Source: Amycolatopsis sp. MtRt-6
GTDB taxonomy: Bacteria > Actinomycetota > Actinomycetes > Mycobacteriales > Pseudonocardiaceae
Assembly (NCBI RefSeq): GCF_017308975.1
Contig: NZ_JADWPD010000018.1
Span: 124,001 to 188,000, forward strand
Direction: 5' to 3'
DNA: 64,000 nucleotides
The translations under genes were made by a program, and so were the position numbers. Below the pieces are notes generated by a model that worked only from the letters and a program-made list of their open reading frames with translations, did no database searches and had not been told where the DNA came from. This document shows, one piece after another, positions 8,756 to 16,871 of the stretch (positions within the stretch are counted from its first letter, which is position 1; each line of letters opens with the position of its first letter).

Positions 8756-8937
8756 CCCGTGATCCGCCGGGCATCACCCGTGATCAGGCGGGCATCACCC
8801 GTGATTGGAGGGGCATGACCCGTGATTGGAGGGGCATCACGAGTCATGCCCCTCCAGACACGCGAGATGCCCCTCCAGACACGGGTGATGCCCCTCCAGA
8901 CACGGGTGATGCCCCTCCAGACACGGGTGATGCCCCT
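8756..8937. repeat. 21-bp-phased palindromic repeat array (family 1, copy 1)
   Basis: About four units of GGGCATCACCCGTGATTGGAG type run forward (8769, 8790, 8811, 8832). The array then flips and about five units run in reverse (8846, 8867, 8888, 8909, 8930), all in exact 21-bp phase. The whole would fold into one long hairpin. It lies between convergent genes, and the last unit runs up to the stop codon of the Imm5-like gene. A diverged second copy is at 16611-16740. Confidence 0.85.
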
Positions 8938-9432
8938 TCACGCACTGGTGCGGAGCGCTGACTCCAGCTTGCGGTGCAACTCGCCGAGGCGGGTTTTGCC
9001 CGGTTTGCCCGGCGGGAACTTGCGCAGGGTGTCGCGCACGGCCGCCGGGGCGTGGGTGAGCGCCCACTCGATCTCCGTCTCCGCGGAACCGCCGGCCAGC
9101 TCGCTCGCCAACGCGGCCTGCTGCGCCGGGCCGACGATGTGCTTCACCTGGTGCGGTGACCCCAGCGGGTGCAGGTAGGCCGCGCCCGCCGCGCCGACCG
9201 CCGCGCGCGCGGCGGCCGCGGCTGCCGGGTGCTGCGCCGAGGTGGCCGCCGCCAGGGCGTTCCACGCCGCGGTACGCAGGGCCTTGGTGCGCGGACCTCC
9301 CGCGGCGAACTCCCGCGCCGCCGAGATCGCCGCGGCCGGGCGGGGGTCGTCCGGGATCAACGGCAACACCCGGGCGGCGCAGTCCGCGGCCCAGCCCGTC
9401 AACGTCCGCAGCTCGTCAAGATCCAGCTCCAT
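8938..9432 (-). CDS. Imm5-like putative immunity protein
   Basis: A 164-residue, Ala-rich all-helical protein. The pattern resembles putative immunity proteins of the Imm5-like group: an early acidic-helix segment, DDPRPAAAISAAREFAAG, then Ala-rich helices carrying WNALAAATSAQHPAAAAAAR and a His-containing C-terminal half. Such proteins are annotated as polymorphic-toxin immunity proteins, mostly on gene-neighbourhood evidence. No toxin gene lies next to it, so the role here is open. ATG 9432 is preceded by CAGGGGC. Its stop codon abuts the palindromic array. Confidence 0.55.
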   Translation of the reverse strand: MELDLDELRTLTGWAADCAARVLPLIPDDPRPAAAISAAREFAAGGPRTKALRTAAWNALAAATSAQHPAAAAAARAAVGAAGAAYLHPLGSPHQVKHIVGPAQQAALASELAGGSAETEIEWALTHAPAAVRDTLRKFPPGKPGKTRLGELHRKLESALRTSA

Positions 9433-9443
9433 GCCCCTGAAGC

Positions 9444-10592
9444 TTATCCTTGAACCGCCGGTTGAAACTGTGGGCGGCGCAGGGCCTGCCGGCGCAGGCG
9501 GTTGAACAGCTTCGCGTTGTTCAACGCGAACACGCCCACCGTCTCGCCGTCGCGCTGCCAGGTGGCCACGAACGAAGCCGCCGACGGGTCGCCGTCGACG
9601 AACACCAGCTGGTCGTCCGGGCGGGGGTGGCCGGCCAGCTGCAGCGTGCCCGCGTACTGGTCGGACCACACGTAACCACTGGGTGTGTACGTGCGCGCGG
9701 TGTGCCCGGCCAGCAGGTTGGCCACCGCGATCGGCGCCTGCTCCGAGGCGTTCGTCCAGTGCTCGTGCCGCCGTCCGCCGTAGCGGGCCACATCGCCGAC
9801 CGCGACCACCTGCGGCAGGTCCGTGACCAGCCCGGCGTCCGTGTGGACGCCGTTGCCGACCTTCAACCCCGAACCGGCCAGCCACTCGGTCGCCGGTGTC
9901 ATCCCGACGCCGGTCACGACCACGTCGGCCGGGACGAGCTCACCCGAAGCCAGCTCGACGCCGGCCGGCGAGCAGCCGGAAACCTGAACGCCGCAGCGCA
10001 GCTCCGTGCCGTGGTCGGCGTGCAGCCGGGCGCACACCGCGGCCAGCGACGGGCCCAGCACCGGGGCCAGCGGCGCGGCCAGTGCTTCCAGGACGACGAC
10101 GTCGAGACCCAGAGACCGGCAGGTCGAGGCCACCTCGGCCCCGATGAACCCGGCGCCGACGATGGCCACGCGCACCCCGGGCACCAAGGCTGCCCGCAGC
10201 GCCAGTGCGTCGTCGACCGTCCGCAGCGTGTGGGCGCCCTCGAAGCCCGGCAGGGTGCGCGCCCGGCCGCCGGTGGCGATCACGACGCCGTCCGCGTGCA
10301 CCGACGTGCCGTCGGACAGCAGCACGCGCCGGGCGGCCGGCTCCAGCGCGGTCGCCCGGACGCCGAGCCGGAAGTCCAGGGCCAGCGACGCCAGGTCACC
10401 GGCGTCCAGCAGGTCGAGCGACTCCCGCGACGCCGTCCCGGCCAGGAAGGCCTTCGACAGCGGCGGCCGGTCGTAGGGCAGGTGCGGCTCGTCGCCGATC
10501 AGCACGACGCCGCCGTCGTACCCCTGCGCGCGCAGTTCCTGCGCCGCGCGGACCCCGGCGAGCGACGCGCCGACGACCGCGACGCGCTTCAC
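9444..10592 (-). CDS. FAD-dependent ferredoxin reductase, probable partner of the Rieske oxygenase
   Basis: A 382-residue BphA4-type NAD(P)H:ferredoxin reductase. It has an N-terminal FAD Rossmann motif (VAVVGASLAGVRAAQELR), the LPYDRPPLSK segment, a second NAD-binding motif (VAIVGAGFIGAEVASTC), the FAD-binding VVAVGDVARY motif, and the reductase C-terminal domain with GHPRPDDQLVFVDGD. It passes electrons from NAD(P)H to a [2Fe-2S] ferredoxin. GTG 10592 overlaps the stop of the upstream Rieske ferredoxin gene (GTGA), so the two are coupled. The neighbourhood suggests they feed the betaine oxygenase encoded at 16872-17990, though not in the same transcript. Confidence 0.85.
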   Translation of the reverse strand: MKRVAVVGASLAGVRAAQELRAQGYDGGVVLIGDEPHLPYDRPPLSKAFLAGTASRESLDLLDAGDLASLALDFRLGVRATALEPAARRVLLSDGTSVHADGVVIATGGRARTLPGFEGAHTLRTVDDALALRAALVPGVRVAIVGAGFIGAEVASTCRSLGLDVVVLEALAAPLAPVLGPSLAAVCARLHADHGTELRCGVQVSGCSPAGVELASGELVPADVVVTGVGMTPATEWLAGSGLKVGNGVHTDAGLVTDLPQVVAVGDVARYGGRRHEHWTNASEQAPIAVANLLAGHTARTYTPSGYVWSDQYAGTLQLAGHPRPDDQLVFVDGDPSAASFVATWQRDGETVGVFALNNAKLFNRLRRQALRRPQFQPAVQG

Positions 10593-10909
10593 GCGGCGTC
10601 CTCGCCGGCCACGCCCTGGACGTAGATGACGCCTTCGTCGACGACCACGGTGTACGTGCGCACCGGGTCCTTCGCCGGCAGGCAGGTCGGCATGCCCGTG
10701 CGCAGGTCGAACAGCGCCGCGTGCAGCGGGCACTCGACGAAGCAGCCTTCGAGCCAGCCGTCGGCCAGGGAGGCGTCCTGGTGCGTGCACGTGTCGTCGA
10801 TGGCGTACAGCTCGCCCTCCTCGGTGTGGAACACCGCGATGGCGGGCTGCCCGGGGATCCGGACGGACTCGCCGGGGGGAAGCTCGTCCACCGTGCACGC
10901 GCGCATCAT
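10589..10909 (-). CDS. Rieske [2Fe-2S] ferredoxin
   Basis: A 106-residue Rieske-type ferredoxin with the cluster ligands CTHQDASLADG and CPLHAALFD (C-x-H and C-x2-H, 17 residues apart). It lacks the catalytic domain of an oxygenase alpha subunit, so it is an electron carrier. ATG 10909 has AGGAGG five bases upstream, while a second ATG follows immediately; upstream in-frame codons lack such a signal. It forms a two-gene operon with the reductase, a complete electron-transfer chain for a three-component Rieske oxygenase. Confidence 0.88.
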   Translation of the reverse strand: MMRACTVDELPPGESVRIPGQPAIAVFHTEEGELYAIDDTCTHQDASLADGWLEGCFVECPLHAALFDLRTGMPTCLPAKDPVRTYTVVVDEGVIYVQGVAGEDAA

Positions 10910-10930
10910 GACCGCCTCCTGCTTTGAATT

Positions 10931-10943
10931 CAACACTGTGTTG
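10931..10943. promoter_or_regulatory. Palindrome upstream of the ferredoxin gene
   Basis: CAACACTGTGTTG is a perfect 13-bp palindrome (6-bp arms, one central base) just upstream of the ferredoxin ribosome-binding site. A GTTGCG...CGCAAC inverted pair (10940-10945 and 10970-10975) overlaps it. It is a candidate operator; the regulator is unknown and the sequence does not match the TetR sites at 15982-16019. Confidence 0.4.
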
Positions 10944-11060
10944 CGCATGGGGGAACATCAACTGTGATACGCAACAAGTCTGAGTCCGGCGCCGACCGCC
11001 GTCAAGGGGGTACGCCCCGGTAGTTTTCGTTACCTGATAACGGGTATTCCAGGCACGCCG

Positions 11061-11093
11061 AGGGCCCGTACCGAGGATGGCGGTACGGGCCCT
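11061..11093 (-). terminator. Terminator after betA
   Basis: A perfect 13-bp stem (11061-11073 with 11081-11093) and a 7-nt loop begin 13 nt past the betA stop on the minus strand. It ends the betB-transporter-betA operon. Confidence 0.75.
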
Positions 11094-11106
11094 GCGACGT
11101 CGGAGG

Positions 11107-12765
11107 CTAGTTCTCCCCGTGCCGGTAGAACGGCAGCTTGATCGGGTCGAGCGGGGTGTTGCCGAGGATCAGGTCGGCGGCCTTCTCGGCGGTCATCATC
11201 ACCGGGGCGTAGATGTTGCCGTTGGTGATGTAGGGCATCACCGACGCGTCGACCACGCGCAGGCCCTCGGTGCCGTGCACCCGCATGCTCTGCGGGTCGA
11301 CGACGGACATGTCGTCCACGCCCATCTTGGTCGTGCACGACGGGTGCAGCGCGGTCTCGGCGTCCTTGGCGACCCAGTCCAGGATCTCTTCGTCGGTCTC
11401 CACGGACGGCCCCGGCGAGATCTCGCCGCCGTTGTACGGGTCGAGCGCGGACTGGTTGAGGATCTTCCGCGCCACCCGCACCGCTTCGACCCATTCCTTG
11501 CGGTCGGTCTCGGTCGACAGGTAGTTGAACTTGATCGCCGGGTGCTCGCGCGGATCGGTGGACCTGATCTTCACCGAGCCGCGGGTGTCGGCGTACATCG
11601 GGCCGACGTGCACCTGGTAGCCGTGGCCTTCCGTGGGCGCCGAGCCGTCGTAGCGGATCGCCACCGGCAGGAAGTGGAACATCAGGTTCGGGTACTTGAC
11701 GTCGTCGTTGGACCGGACGAACCCGCCGCCCTCGAAGTGGTTGGTGGCGGCCGGCCCGGAGCGCAGGAACAGCCACTGCGCGCCGATGTAGGGCCGCTTC
11801 CACTTCGCCAGCGACGGCTGCATCGACACCGGCTGCTTGCATGCGTACTGGATGTACACCTCCAGGTGATCCTGGAGGTTCTCGCCGACGCCCGGCAGGT
11901 CCTTCACGACGTCGATGCCGAGCTTCTCCAGCTCGGCGGCGTTCCCGACGCCGGACAGCTGCAGCAGCTGCGGGGTGTTGATCGCGCCGCCGCAGAGGAT
12001 GATCTCCTTGCCGTACACCTCGCCGGGCACGCCCCGGCCCTGCGCGTACTCGACGCCGACCGCGCGGGTGCCGTCGAAGAGGACCTGCGAAACGAACGCG
12101 TTCGTCTTCACCGTGAGGTTGGGCCGGTGCATCACCGGGTGCAGGTACGCGCCGGCCGCCGACAGCCGACGTCCTTTTCGGACGTTCCGGTCGAACGCCG
12201 CGAAGCCTTCCTGCTTGTAGCCGTTGACGTCGTCGGTGCGCGGGTAGCCCGCCTGCTCGGCGGCGTCGAAGAACGCCTGGAACAACGGGTTCGACGCCGG
12301 TCCGCGCTCCAGTTCGAGGGGGCCGTCGTGGCCGCGCCACTGGCCGTCGGGAGCGTCGGCGAGGCAGTTTTCCATCCGGTTGAAGTACGGCAGGCAGTGC
12401 GCGTAGTCCCAAGTGGACATCCCGGGATCGCTCGCCCAGCGCTCGTAGTCCATCGGGTTGCCGCGCTGGAAGATCATCCCGTTGATGCTGGACGACCCGC
12501 CGAGCACCTTGCCGCGCGCGTGGTAGATGCGACGGCGGTTCATGTACGGCTCGGGCTCGCTGCGGTAGCCCCAGTCGTAGAACTTCGACCCGATCGGGAA
12601 GGTCAGCGCGGCCGGCATGTGGATGAAGACGTCCCACTTCCAGTCCGACCGGCCCGCCTCCAGGACGAGGACCTTGTTCGACGGGTCGGCCGAGAGCCGG
12701 TTCGCCAGCGCGCAGCCCGCCGAGCCACCGCCGACGATGACGAAGTCGTAGGTATCGGAACTCAT
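11107..12765 (-). CDS. betA: Choline dehydrogenase (GMC oxidoreductase)
   Basis: A 552-residue FAD-containing GMC oxidoreductase that oxidises choline to betaine aldehyde and possibly on to betaine. The ADP-binding motif is at residues 8-36 (YDFVIVGGGSAGCALANRLS). The GMC signatures YHARGKVLGGSSSINGMIF and, later, the GGAINTPQLLQLSG region are intact. The C-terminal active site carries LHPSCTTKMG and ends with the conserved asparagine region MPYITNGNIYAPVMM. Length is typical for BetA. ATG 12765 is preceded by GAGGAGG and lies 9 nt after the transporter stop. It is the last gene of the minus-strand bet operon. Confidence 0.93.
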   Translation of the reverse strand: MSSDTYDFVIVGGGSAGCALANRLSADPSNKVLVLEAGRSDWKWDVFIHMPAALTFPIGSKFYDWGYRSEPEPYMNRRRIYHARGKVLGGSSSINGMIFQRGNPMDYERWASDPGMSTWDYAHCLPYFNRMENCLADAPDGQWRGHDGPLELERGPASNPLFQAFFDAAEQAGYPRTDDVNGYKQEGFAAFDRNVRKGRRLSAAGAYLHPVMHRPNLTVKTNAFVSQVLFDGTRAVGVEYAQGRGVPGEVYGKEIILCGGAINTPQLLQLSGVGNAAELEKLGIDVVKDLPGVGENLQDHLEVYIQYACKQPVSMQPSLAKWKRPYIGAQWLFLRSGPAATNHFEGGGFVRSNDDVKYPNLMFHFLPVAIRYDGSAPTEGHGYQVHVGPMYADTRGSVKIRSTDPREHPAIKFNYLSTETDRKEWVEAVRVARKILNQSALDPYNGGEISPGPSVETDEEILDWVAKDAETALHPSCTTKMGVDDMSVVDPQSMRVHGTEGLRVVDASVMPYITNGNIYAPVMMTAEKAADLILGNTPLDPIKLPFYRHGEN

Positions 12766-12774
12766 GCGTCCTCC

Positions 12775-14343
12775 TCAGCCGGGCAGGGTGTCCGGGGTGC
12801 TGTCCGGCATGTGTTCGGGGCTGGTGTGGGCCGAGCCCCAGGTGCGCCGCCGGACGTAGAGCATTATCGCGCCGATGATCACGATCAGCGCGGTGACGAT
12901 CACCGCGCCCCACTGGAAGTACCAGTGGTCGTCGCCGTAGACCTCGGCGCGCGGCCAGATCAGGTTGACCGTCATCGCGGCGCCGTAGACCACCGCGACC
13001 AGGTTCACCAGCGTGCCCCAGCGGCCCAGCTTGAAGTACGGGCCGTGTCCGGGGCGCGGCCACTGCCCGCGCAGGCGGCGCAGCAGCATCGGGCCGGTGA
13101 CCATCAGGTAGGGGATGTAGAACAGGATGATCGCCGTCGAGGTCAGGATGAAGAACGCCCGCTGGTTTCCGAGGTTGATCAGCAGCACCACGACGGTCAG
13201 GCCGCCGGTGAGCAGCGCCGGCAGGATCGGCGTCTTCGAGCGCGGCGACACCTTCGCCATCGCCTTGCTGAACGGCAGCCGCCCGTCGCGGGCCATCGCC
13301 CACGCCATCCGGATCGCCGCGGTCTGCACGGCCAGGCAGCACACGGTGATCGCGATCGCCGAGCAGATCAGGAACGCGTTGCCCAGCCACGGGCCGAGCG
13401 TGCTCTTCAGCAGGTACGGCATGCCGGACGTGCTCAGCTCTTCGGCGTTGATGTCGCCCACGGCCATCATGCCGACCAGCATCACCAGGCCGCCGACGAT
13501 GAACGACGCCGTGATCGCCCGCAGGATCGCGCGGGGCGCGTGCTTGCGCGGCTGGGTCGTCTCCTCCGCGAGCGAGCCCGCGGTGTCGAAACCGTAGAAG
13601 ACGTACGCGCTCATCAGCGACGCCACGAGGAACGCCCCGAGGTACCCGAGTGAGTGACCCTCACCCGCGCCGTGCGTCTCCAGGACGACCTGCGGGCCGC
13701 GTTTGATGTGCACCGCCAGCGCGATGATCAGCAGGATGACCGCGGACAGCTCGACCGCGACGCCGAAGTTGTTGATCTTCGCCATCAGCTTGACGCCGAT
13801 GACGTTCACGATCGTGGCGAACACGACCAGCACCAGGGCCAGGATGATGGCGTTCTGCGCGCCGCCCGGGGTGGACGTCAGGCCGGCGTCGGAGTCGCTG
13901 CCGACGATCTGGAACGCGGTCGAGACCTGCGGCAGGATGATCTGGTAGGCGACCGCGACCGCGCCGGCGGTGACGATGGCGCCGATGATCATGATCCAGC
14001 CGGCCAGCCACGACGTCGCGGGCTTCGCGATCTGCTTGGCCCACTGGTAGACCGAACCGGCGAGCGGGAACTGCCCCGCCAGCTCGGCGAAGCACAGCGC
14101 GACGCAGAGCTGGCCGAGGAAGACCAGCGGCCAGGTCCAGATGAACGCCGGCCCGCCCGCGCCGAAGCCGAAGAAGAACAGCTGGAACACGCCGGTCATG
14201 ATCGAGATGTAGGAGAACCCGGCGGCGAAGCTGGAGAAGGAACCCAGTGAGCGTTCGAGCTCCTGGCGGTAGCCGAACTTTTCGAGGTCGGAGCTGTCGT
14301 CCGGGGCAGGCCCCCCGCCCGCCGGTATTTCCCGAGTCGTCAT
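12775..14343 (-). CDS. APC-superfamily transporter, probable choline uptake
   Basis: A 522-residue permease with 12 apparent membrane segments starting near residue 40. Features of the amino acid-choline branch of the APC superfamily are the early FAAGFSYISIMTGVFQLF segment, PLAGSVYQWAKQIAKPATSW, and YGFDTAGSLAEETTQPRKHAP in the loop after TM6. Relatives move amino acids, choline or GABA. Its place between betB and betA suggests that it imports choline, but the substrate is inferred only from context. ATG 14343 follows a GAGGA motif. An unusual ~94-bp element separates it from betB. Confidence 0.85.
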   Translation of the reverse strand: MTTREIPAGGGPAPDDSSDLEKFGYRQELERSLGSFSSFAAGFSYISIMTGVFQLFFFGFGAGGPAFIWTWPLVFLGQLCVALCFAELAGQFPLAGSVYQWAKQIAKPATSWLAGWIMIIGAIVTAGAVAVAYQIILPQVSTAFQIVGSDSDAGLTSTPGGAQNAIILALVLVVFATIVNVIGVKLMAKINNFGVAVELSAVILLIIALAVHIKRGPQVVLETHGAGEGHSLGYLGAFLVASLMSAYVFYGFDTAGSLAEETTQPRKHAPRAILRAITASFIVGGLVMLVGMMAVGDINAEELSTSGMPYLLKSTLGPWLGNAFLICSAIAITVCCLAVQTAAIRMAWAMARDGRLPFSKAMAKVSPRSKTPILPALLTGGLTVVVLLINLGNQRAFFILTSTAIILFYIPYLMVTGPMLLRRLRGQWPRPGHGPYFKLGRWGTLVNLVAVVYGAAMTVNLIWPRAEVYGDDHWYFQWGAVIVTALIVIIGAIMLYVRRRTWGSAHTSPEHMPDSTPDTLPG

Positions 14344-14380
14344 CGTATGCGTCCTCACGTGGTGGGGAGGGGGAATTCGG

Positions 14381-14473
14381 TGAAGCTTATTCAGCCGTCG
14401 CCCGCCGCATGACTTTCGCGGTGGCCGGCGGCAGTGCGCGCGGGGCGCGGCGGGCTGACCAGAATAAGCTTCA
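14381..14473. repeat. 93-bp element B with perfect 12-bp closing inverted repeat
   Basis: TGAAGCTTATTC (14381-14392) and its exact reverse complement (14462-14473) close an element whose core ATGACTTTCG (14409-14418) is shared with element A, again 55 bases from the right end. A 9-bp inner stem (GCCCGCCGC with GCGGCGGGC) is also visible. The right arm includes the betB stop codon, so the element sits inside the bet operon ahead of the transporter gene. Confidence 0.55.
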
Positions 14474-15937
14474 GCCCTTGAACCAGTGCTGCGGAACGGG
14501 ATCGATGTTCTGGTAGATGTGCTTGCTCTCCTGGTACTCGGCCAGCCCGGACGGCCCGAGTTCGCGGCCGATGCCGGACTTGCCGTAACCGCCCCATTCC
14601 GCCTGCGGCAGGTAGGGGTGGTAGTCGTTGATCCACACGGTGCCGTGGCGCAGGGCCCCGGCGACGCGCTGGGCGCGGGACGCGTCCGACGTCCACACGG
14701 CTCCGGCGAGCCCGTACTCGGTGTCGTTGGCCAGCGCGATCGCGTCGGCCTCGGTCGTGAAGCGTTCCACGGTGACGACCGGGCCGAAGACCTCTTCCCG
14801 GACGATCGCCATGTCCCGCGTGCAGCCGGAAAACACGGTGGGACGCAGGAAGAAACCGCTTTCGTACTCGGGTCCTTCCGGCCGCTTTCCGCCTGCTTCA
14901 AGTTTCGCGCCCGCGGCGAGAGCGCTTTCGATGTAGCCTTCGACCTTCGCGCGGTGCTGCGCCGAGACGAGCGGGCCCGTCTCGGTCGCGGGATCCAGGC
15001 CGTTCCCGACCCGGATCCGGTCGGCGCGCGCGGCGAGGTCCGCGACGAACCGGTCATGGATTCCATCTTGGACGATCAACCGCGCGCCCGCTGAACAGAC
15101 CTGTCCGGAATGGACGAACGCCGCCATCAGGGCGTAGTCGAGCGCGGTGTCGTACTCGGCGTCGTCGAACACCACGTTCGGGTTCTTGCCGCCGAGCTCC
15201 AGGGCGACCCGCCGGACGCCCTTCGCGGCTGCCGTCATGATCTTCTCGCCGGTCGCGTAACCGCCGGTGAAGGAGACGAGGTCGACGGCCGGGTGCTCGA
15301 CCATCGCCGCGCCGGCCCGGCCGTCGCCGAGCAGGAGGTTGACGACGCCGGCCGGCGCGCCGGCCTCTTCCAGCAGTGCGACCAGCTTGATCGTGGTGAG
15401 CGGGGTGACCTCGCTGGGCTTGAGCACCACGGTGTTGCCCGCGGCCAGCGCGGGCGCGACCTTCCAGGACATCTGGAGCAGGGGGTAGTTCCACGGCGCG
15501 ATGAGCGCGCAGACCCCGACCGGCTCGTGCACGATCCGGCTGACGACGGTCGCGCTGCCGGCGTCGACCACGCGGCCGGCGTCCTTGTCGGCGAGGTCGG
15601 CGTAGTAGCGGAAGACGTTCGTCACATCGTCGATGTCGATGCGGCCTTCGCCCAGCGTCTTGCCGGTGTCGAGGCTCTCGGTGCGGGCGAGTTCCTCGCG
15701 GTCGCGGACCAGCAGGTCGGCGGTCCTGCGGAGGAGCTGGGCGCGTTCACCCGCGGTCGTGCGGCGCCACGGGCCCTCGTCGAAGGCCCGCCTCGCCGCT
15801 CTGACAGCGGCGTCGACCTCGGCTTTCCCCGCTTCGGCGACGGTCACGATGACCTCGCCGGTGGCCGGGTTCAGCACGTCGGAACGCGTCCCGGTGGCCG
15901 CGTCCAACCAGATTCCGTCGATGTAGAGGTCCTTCAC
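14471..15937 (-). CDS. betB: Betaine-aldehyde dehydrogenase
   Basis: A 488-residue NAD(P)-dependent aldehyde dehydrogenase that oxidises betaine aldehyde to glycine betaine. The cofactor and active-site motifs are intact: IAPWNYPLLQMSWKVAPAL, VALELGGKNPNVVF (general-base Glu), and HSGQVCSAGARL with catalytic Cys281. The C-terminal PQAEWGGYGKSGIGRELG is typical of the betaine/GABA aldehyde subgroup. GTG 15937 is chosen because GGAAGG lies just upstream; the frame extends further but crosses the operator region. It is the first gene of the bet operon, divergent from the TetR gene. Confidence 0.9.
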   Translation of the reverse strand: MKDLYIDGIWLDAATGTRSDVLNPATGEVIVTVAEAGKAEVDAAVRAARRAFDEGPWRRTTAGERAQLLRRTADLLVRDREELARTESLDTGKTLGEGRIDIDDVTNVFRYYADLADKDAGRVVDAGSATVVSRIVHEPVGVCALIAPWNYPLLQMSWKVAPALAAGNTVVLKPSEVTPLTTIKLVALLEEAGAPAGVVNLLLGDGRAGAAMVEHPAVDLVSFTGGYATGEKIMTAAAKGVRRVALELGGKNPNVVFDDAEYDTALDYALMAAFVHSGQVCSAGARLIVQDGIHDRFVADLAARADRIRVGNGLDPATETGPLVSAQHRAKVEGYIESALAAGAKLEAGGKRPEGPEYESGFFLRPTVFSGCTRDMAIVREEVFGPVVTVERFTTEADAIALANDTEYGLAGAVWTSDASRAQRVAGALRHGTVWINDYHPYLPQAEWGGYGKSGIGRELGPSGLAEYQESKHIYQNIDPVPQHWFKG

Positions 15938-15981
15938 GGGCGCCCTTCCCGGATCGGTAGTGGCTGCTTCGTGTCGAGAGT

Positions 15982-16019
15982 GCGTACATTTGTACGCGAA
16001 GTGTGTACAGATGTCCACA
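15982..16019. promoter_or_regulatory. Two tandem TetR-type operators between betB and the regulator gene
   Basis: Site 1 (15982-15997) is GCGTACA-TT-TGTACGC, a perfect palindrome. Site 2 (16002-16019) is TGTGTACA-GA-TGTCCACA, with one mismatched pair. Their centres are 21 bp apart, two helical turns, so two dimers would bind the same face of the DNA. They lie between the divergent betB and TetR starts and are the natural targets for that regulator. Confidence 0.7.
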
Positions 16020-16029
16020 AGGGGGCCCG

Positions 16030-16608
16030 ATGGCCAAGAGCGAACCCGGCGCAACGCGGCGCCGCGGTCCGAACGACCCCGAGCGGCGCGCCCGGATCGC
16101 CAAGGCGGCGATCGAGGTGGTCGCGCAGCGGGGGATCGACGGCGTCACGCACCGGTCGGTGGCGGCCGCGGCCGGCGTCCCGCTCGGCTCGACGACCTAC
16201 CACTTCGCGACCCTGGACGACCTCCTGGAGGTCGCCCTGCACCAGGCGGCGGAGAAGAACGTCCACGCGCTGAAGGAGTGGGAGGCCGCGCTCCCGCCGG
16301 ACGCCGACTTCGCCGCGGCCCTCGCCGACCTGGTCATGGGCTACATCAACGAGCAGTACCGGGACACGGTCGTCGAGTACGACCTGTACGTGGCCGCCCT
16401 GCACCGGCCGGCCCTGCGCAAGGCGAGCGCGGCCTGGGACGACGCCCTGATCGCGTTCTTCGGCTCCCGCACCGACCCGCTCACCGGCCGCCTCCTGGCG
16501 GGCCTCTTCTGCGGCCTCCTGATGCAGGCGGCCCTGGCCGATCCCCGCCCCACCCGCGACGAGATCGAAACCCTCTTCCGCCGAGCCATCGACGGCCCCG
16601 CCGTGTGA
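16030..16608 (+). CDS. TetR-family regulator, probable BetI-like repressor
   Basis: A 192-residue TetR protein. The N-terminal helix-turn-helix spans about residues 20-65 (ARIAKAAIEVVAQRGIDGVT ... AAGVPLGSTTYHFATLDDLL). The C-terminal half is the ligand and dimerisation domain. It is divergent from the betB-transporter-betA operon with two tandem operators in the 92-bp gap, the arrangement known for BetI, which senses choline. Local repression of choline catabolism plus autoregulation is therefore likely, but the ligand is inferred. ATG 16030 follows an AGGGGG stretch; an in-frame ATG at 16003 would lie inside the second operator and is less likely. Confidence 0.85.
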   Translation: MAKSEPGATRRRGPNDPERRARIAKAAIEVVAQRGIDGVTHRSVAAAAGVPLGSTTYHFATLDDLLEVALHQAAEKNVHALKEWEAALPPDADFAAALADLVMGYINEQYRDTVVEYDLYVAALHRPALRKASAAWDDALIAFFGSRTDPLTGRLLAGLFCGLLMQAALADPRPTRDEIETLFRRAIDGPAV

Positions 16609-16610
16609 CG

Positions 16611-16740
16611 AAAGGGGCATCACGCGTGCTTGGAGAGGCATCTCGCGTGATTGACGGGGCATCGGGCTGATGCCCGCCGAATCACGTGTGATGCCCCTCC
16701 GGTCACGCGTGATGCCCGCTCGATCACGTGTGATGCCCCG
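16611..16740. repeat. 21-bp-phased palindromic repeat array (family 1, copy 2)
   Basis: Forward units begin at 16615, 16636 and 16657 and reverse units at 16670, 16691, 16712 and 16733. The units are diverged forms of GGGCATCACGCGTGATTGGAG. Orientation flips at the GGGCATCGGGCTGATGCCC palindrome (16657-16675). The 21-bp phase is exact within each half. The array lies directly after the TetR stop and before the co-oriented oxygenase gene. Beyond it, 16741-16871 holds only the promoter region of that gene. Confidence 0.8.
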
Positions 16741-16871
16741 AACGGCACGGAATCGTGGGCGGAACGTGGGTTGACAGGCGGTCGTGGCGGCAGTCACTCT
16801 GGTGCGGAGTGAGCAACAAGACGCGTTCTGCGCAACTACTCCCGTCCGGATTCGCGGAGAGGACCACGCCG

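Noticed and set aside
8756..8937. CRISPR array
   Set aside because: Units abut with no unique spacers, reverse orientation midway, and there are no cas genes.
14381..14473. Element B as an ordinary betB terminator
   Set aside because: Its loop is about 70 nt, the downstream transporter and betA need read-through, and element A shares its layout in a different context.
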